Shown: positions 60,926 through 64,000 of the stretch, in pieces | Layout: each line of letters starts with the position of its first letter | How positions within the stretch are numbered: the first letter of the stretch is position 1 | Assembly (NCBI RefSeq): GCF_017068395.1 | Contig: NZ_CP070614.1 | Location: forward strand, 372,001 to 436,000 | DNA: 64,000 nt | Direction: 5' to 3' | Source of the DNA: Rhodococcus pseudokoreensis | GTDB lineage: Bacteria > Actinomycetota > Actinomycetes > Mycobacteriales > Mycobacteriaceae | Position numbers and translations under genes: made by a program | Notes under the pieces: model-generated | The model's database searches: none | What the model was told of the DNA's origin: nothing | What the model saw: the letters and a program-made list of their open reading frames with translations, nothing else

Positions 60926-62095
60926 ATGGCACGCTTCTTCGGCCGTGGCCGTGGCCGCGGGCCGTCGGAACCGCGCACCGTCACGATATCCCCGACAGGA
61001 AGAGTGTTCGAAGCGCCGGGTACGGAGTCGATCCTGAACGAGGCTCTGGCCGCCGGTATCCCCTTCCCCTACAGTTGCACTGTGGGTACGTGCGGGACCT
61101 GCAAATCCAAACTCATCCGTGGCAGAGTTCGCGAAATCGTCTATCCCGAAATTGCTCTCACCGCTGAAGAGCTGAGTGACGGCTATATCCTCTGCTGCCA
61201 GAGTGTCGCACGCACGTCCCTCGACTTGGATGTCGCCGGCCTCAGTGAGATGCCGGACCATCAGTTGGTCACCGCGCAAGGCACTATCTCGGCTCAGCGA
61301 TCGTTGATGCACGACGTCACGGAAATCGTTGTCACATTCGACAGTGACTTGGAATATTCGGCGAGTCAATATGCCGAACTGCGACTCGCCGACGTTACGG
61401 GTCCACGATCGTACTCCTTCGCCGAGGCCCAGTCCGACGTCGACCACCGAAGGGTGACGTTCTATGTGCGCCACGTTCCCGGTGGAGAGTTCACGGATTG
61501 GTTGTTCTCCGCGGATAGGGTGGGAACAGAGCTCAGCGTGGCGGGTCCCTTTGGCGACTTGTGGCTTCGTCCATCGGAATCGCCGATACTGTGCGTAGCA
61601 GGCGGCAGTGAGTTGGCTCCGATCAAGGCGCTGCTGGAGGAAGCCAGTCGACACGGTTGCGATCGCGAAGCTGTATTGGTGTTCGGTGCGAGAGCACAGC
61701 AGGATCTCTACTGCCTGAACGAGATAGACGATCTCAGTACGTCGTGGACGGGATCGTTCGCATTTCAGCCGGTCCTATCGCAGGAGTCACCGGACTCGGA
61801 CTGGACGGGTGCTCGTGGGCTGGTTACCAGTGTGCTTTCGGGTCTGTCTCGCGAGTTCTTGAATTCGTGTCACGTGTACACCTGCGGTCCTCCGGTCATG
61901 ATCGATGCATTGGAAGACGCATTCCGTGAGGTGCGCAGCGGGTCGAAGTACTTCTATGTGGATCGATTCGTGACCCGTATTTGCCGTTGCCGCCCAGTCG
62001 GTCTGAGCCGAACCGAGCTGCAGGTCGTTTCTTGTGATGAAAGAAACGATTTCGGTTATACCGGGGGCCCGCGTTGCAAAGCCAGCGGACTGTGA
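60926..62095 (+). CDS. XylA-like reductase, second copy with suspicious changes
   Basis: From ATG 60926 (GAAGGG 9 bases upstream; ATG 60920 is also possible). It has the same domain order as the copy at 32491 and all four ferredoxin cysteines (SCTVGTCGTC, YILCCQS). Differences at conserved sites: the flavin-loop glycine in SAGQY is Ser (SASQY), and the NAD-loop GGSGLAP is GGSELAP. A single extra base after VTRI replaces the normal ending AVAAQSV with a 30-residue foreign tail (CRCRPVGLSRTEL...). It may be weak or inactive. Confidence 0.85.
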   Translation: MARFFGRGRGRGPSEPRTVTISPTGRVFEAPGTESILNEALAAGIPFPYSCTVGTCGTCKSKLIRGRVREIVYPEIALTAEELSDGYILCCQSVARTSLDLDVAGLSEMPDHQLVTAQGTISAQRSLMHDVTEIVVTFDSDLEYSASQYAELRLADVTGPRSYSFAEAQSDVDHRRVTFYVRHVPGGEFTDWLFSADRVGTELSVAGPFGDLWLRPSESPILCVAGGSELAPIKALLEEASRHGCDREAVLVFGARAQQDLYCLNEIDDLSTSWTGSFAFQPVLSQESPDSDWTGARGLVTSVLSGLSREFLNSCHVYTCGPPVMIDALEDAFREVRSGSKYFYVDRFVTRICRCRPVGLSRTELQVVSCDERNDFGYTGGPRCKASGL

Positions 62096-62096
62096 C

Positions 62097-62160
62097 GCGA
62101 ATTCGGCCCGGAAGGCCTCGCCAACTACCAACAACTGCAATCGATCTACTACCCCCGCCT
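62097..62160 (+). pseudogene. aldehyde dehydrogenase C-terminal remnant
   Basis: REFGPEGLANYQQLQSIYYPRL corresponds to the last residues of the aldehyde dehydrogenase at 28563 (REFGPEGLANYQQQQSIYFPPV). The rest of this second copy has been deleted up to the reductase gene, which fixes the junction of the rearrangement near 62.09 kb. Confidence 0.85.
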
Positions 62161-62235
62161 AAACGCATCCGCAACCTGCGACAGCACAGAGCCTCTCATC
62201 TGTTGAGCCCAATCAGAATCTAGGAGAAATCTGCT

Positions 62236-63345
62236 ATGAAGACTCGCGCCGCCGTCCTGTGGGATCGTGAAAAGGAATGGACCGTCGAGGAGATCGAGCT
62301 GGACCCGCCGAAGGCCGGTGAAGTGCTGGTGAAGATGGGTGGCAGTGGCCTCTGCCATTCCGACGAGCACGTCCGATCCGGAGATCTGCCGTGGCCATTG
62401 CCGATGATCGGCGGCCACGAGGGTGCAGGAACGGTCGAGGAGGTCGGCCCCGGCGTCGAAGGGCTGAGAGCTGGGGATCGGATCATTTTCGGATTCATCC
62501 CGGCGTGCGGGCGGTGTGCCGCGTGCTCGGCCGGAATGCAGAATCTCTGCGAGCTGGGAGCATATCTCGGCACCGGGACCCAGATTTTCGATCACACAGC
62601 ACGTCATCACGGACGTGGTCAGGACTTGGGGTTGATGTGCTTGCTGGGAACTTTCGCCGAGCATACGGTCGCGAGCGAAGCCAACTGCATCAAGATCGAT
62701 GACGACGTCCCGCTCGACACCGCCTGCCTCCTTGGGTGTGGCGTGATCACCGGGTGGGGTGCTGCCGTCAATACCGGCGAGGTCGGCGCGGGCGACACAG
62801 TGGTGGTGGTCGGTGCGGGTGGCATCGGGATCAACGCCGTACAGGGCGCGGCCCTTGCCGGTGCGGAGCACCTCGTGGTCGTCGATCCGGTCGAGTTCAA
62901 ACGAACAAAAGCAATCGAACTCGGCGCAACTCATGCTGTCGCTACCAGCGAGGAGGCCACGGCCCTGGTCAGCGAACTGACACGCGGGAAGATGGCCGAT
63001 GTCATCGTCAACGCCATGGGCGTGGGGTCCGGTGACCAGATCGGCATGAGTTTGGCGATGGCCGGCAAACGTGGACGTGTCGTGGTGACCAACCTTCATC
63101 CCGTCACGGAGACTCAGGTGAATATGAGTGCGCTCGACCTTGTTCTGTACGAAAAGCAGCTTCGCGGTTCGCTGTTCGGTTCAGCGAATCCCCGAGCTGA
63201 CATTCCTCGGTTCTTGGATCTGTATCGCAATGGCAAGCTCAAGCTCGATGAGCTCGTCACCACGAGGTACTCCTTGGACGAGGTGAACGTCGGCTATGAA
63301 GACATGCTCGCAGGTCGCACCATGCGGGGTGTCATCTCCTTCTAG
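62236..63345 (+). CDS. NDMA-dependent (mycofactocin-type) alcohol dehydrogenase, second copy
   Basis: 369 residues, very similar to the gene at 30074 and with the same zinc ligands (C40, H61-E62; C91, C94, C97, C105 in CGRCAACSAGMQNLC) and GAGGIGINAVQGA. ATG 62236 follows AGGAGAA. Its neighbours on both sides are only remnants (aldehyde dehydrogenase tail before, hydroxylase start after), so it is the one survivor of a duplicated block and may still contribute activity. Confidence 0.92.
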   Translation: MKTRAAVLWDREKEWTVEEIELDPPKAGEVLVKMGGSGLCHSDEHVRSGDLPWPLPMIGGHEGAGTVEEVGPGVEGLRAGDRIIFGFIPACGRCAACSAGMQNLCELGAYLGTGTQIFDHTARHHGRGQDLGLMCLLGTFAEHTVASEANCIKIDDDVPLDTACLLGCGVITGWGAAVNTGEVGAGDTVVVVGAGGIGINAVQGAALAGAEHLVVVDPVEFKRTKAIELGATHAVATSEEATALVSELTRGKMADVIVNAMGVGSGDQIGMSLAMAGKRGRVVVTNLHPVTETQVNMSALDLVLYEKQLRGSLFGSANPRADIPRFLDLYRNGKLKLDELVTTRYSLDEVNVGYEDMLAGRTMRGVISF

Positions 63346-63402
63346 TCCGAATTTGGTCGGAGACAGACGAATCAAAGTCGTGGACAGTAGGACAATGCCA
63401 AA

Positions 63403-63545
63403 CATGGTTGAGGTGGGTCCCCATTATCGTCCTCGTGCTGGGCGGACAGCGGGCGGGGTCGGGCATCGCTGTGTGTCCCGTATTGCTGGCGCTTGAGGTG
63501 TTCCCTCCTCACGATCCGAAGAAATGGACGGTACGAAACGGGGCG
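63403..63545 (+). pseudogene. XylM-like hydroxylase N-terminal remnant
   Basis: Reads VPIIVLVLGGQRAGSGIAVCPVLLALEVFPPHDPKKWTVRNGAIIE, matching VAILGLALGGQWAWLGIAVFPVLLALDVTLPPDLKLRKVRKGAVMD of the enzyme at 31217. Everything after the first hydrophobic pair is gone. It follows the second alcohol dehydrogenase exactly where the hydroxylase follows the first, confirming block duplication. Confidence 0.82.
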
Positions 63546-63615
63546 ATCATCGAAACCGGTGGCCAAGTCATCCCCCGAGTCTGTCAGCGTCCGATCGCAA
63601 CAGAGTGAGCAGGAA

Positions 63616-64000
63616 ATGACTTATGTAATCACGCAGGCCTGCTGCAACGATGCGTCATGCGTCGCTGTCTGCCCGGTCGACTGCATTCATCCGACGCCCG
63701 ATGAGGCGCCGTTCATGACTACGGAAATGCTGTACATCGATCCCGCGTCGTGCATCGATTGTGCAGCGTGTGTCTTCGAATGCCCGGTGGACGCCATCGT
63801 CTCCAGCGACGATCTCGAGGACGACGCCAGGCCGTACCTGGATATCAACGCGTCGTTCTACACCAAGTACCCGATCGGTTCTGGCGGTGCTGCGCAGCCG
63901 AATTCGCCGAAGAAGGAGTTTGACTTCTCATCCTTGCGCGTCGCCATCGTCGGTTCGGGCCCTGCTGGCAGCTACGCGGCGGGAGAGCTGCTTAGGCGCC
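63616..64000 (+). CDS. FprB-like ferredoxin / ferredoxin-NADP reductase fusion, 5' part
   Basis: ATG 63616 after AGGAA; the frame runs off the window. Residues 1-65 are a bacterial 7Fe/8Fe-type ferredoxin (QACCNDASCVAVCPVDCIHP and PASCIDCAACVFECPVDAI). After a linker, the FAD-binding Rossmann motif VAIVGSGPAGSYAAGELL begins the reductase domain. This is the layout of mycobacterial FprB. Because the Rieske dioxygenase lacks its own ferredoxin and reductase, this protein could be the electron donor, though it may equally serve a P450 or another oxygenase beyond the edge. Confidence 0.85.
   Translation, partial: MTYVITQACCNDASCVAVCPVDCIHPTPDEAPFMTTEMLYIDPASCIDCAACVFECPVDAIVSSDDLEDDARPYLDINASFYTKYPIGSGGAAQPNSPKKEFDFSSLRVAIVGSGPAGSYAAGELLRR

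Overview
The window reads as an accessory, catabolic stretch of a high-GC actinomycete, most likely a Rhodococcus or close relative and plausibly a large plasmid or genomic island. The evidence is strongly GC-biased codon use, GTG starts, mycofactocin-type (NDMA-dependent) alcohol dehydrogenases, an FprB-like ferredoxin reductase and IS families typical of that group. No rRNA, tRNA or CRISPR array was seen. Roughly half the sequence is mobile DNA, much of it broken and nested.

Layout. 1-8.4 kb: the right part of a recombinase-in-trio (RIT) element inside an IS701-type transposase, then remnants of several genes and one AraC-type regulator that lost its C-terminal end. 8.7-12.7 kb (minus): an operon for a CoA-dependent aromatic-ring monooxygenase of the PaaA type with a flavin/2Fe-2S reductase, enoyl-CoA hydratase, two small unknown proteins and a kinase-like protein that lost its catalytic loop. 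13.2-15.0 kb: IS21 debris and an intact TetR regulator. 15.1-28.1 kb: nested mobile DNA, namely an ISAzo13 element in an IS256 gene, then an IS701 element carrying a group II intron whose reverse transcriptase is split by a second RIT element, then two head-to-tail copies of one IS630-family element. 28.2-38.5 kb (plus): aldehyde dehydrogenase, alcohol dehydrogenase, a XylM/CymA-like membrane methyl hydroxylase and its XylA-like reductase, followed by an operon of two small SCP2-type proteins and five small single-pass membrane proteins with long helical exported domains. 39.0-46.9 kb: a decayed IS630 copy, an IS3 element split by a third, intact RIT element, and IS/regulator scraps. 47.1-51.3 kb (minus): phenylacetate-CoA-ligase-like enzyme, crotonases and two MaoC-type proteins, probably the partner of the 8.7-12.7 kb operon. 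51.4-64.0 kb: IS scraps, an orphan XylM-like hydroxylase, a GntR regulator, a lower-pathway operon (ACMSD-type decarboxylase, class III extradiol dioxygenase, Rieske dioxygenase alpha and beta, cis-diol dehydrogenase, ring-fission-product hydrolase), then a second, partly decayed copy of the upper-pathway genes and the start of an FprB-like ferredoxin reductase.

How the genes fit together (inference). The XylM/XylA-like monooxygenase, alcohol dehydrogenase and aldehyde dehydrogenase would oxidise an aromatic methyl group to a carboxylate. The Rieske dioxygenase and SDR would make a 2,3-dihydroxy aromatic acid, the extradiol enzyme would open the ring, the amidohydrolase would remove the carboxyl group and the alpha/beta hydrolase would release a short acid. 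That order matches p-cymene to p-cumate catabolism step by step, although the substrate cannot be proved from sequence. The SCP2/five-membrane-protein operon beside it may handle the hydrophobic substrate.

The two most unusual signals are (a) three different RIT elements, each inserted antisense into codons for the catalytic core of another mobile element's enzyme, two of them with a perfect palindrome at one junction; and (b) the five-gene family of single-pass helical envelope proteins next to SCP2-like proteins.
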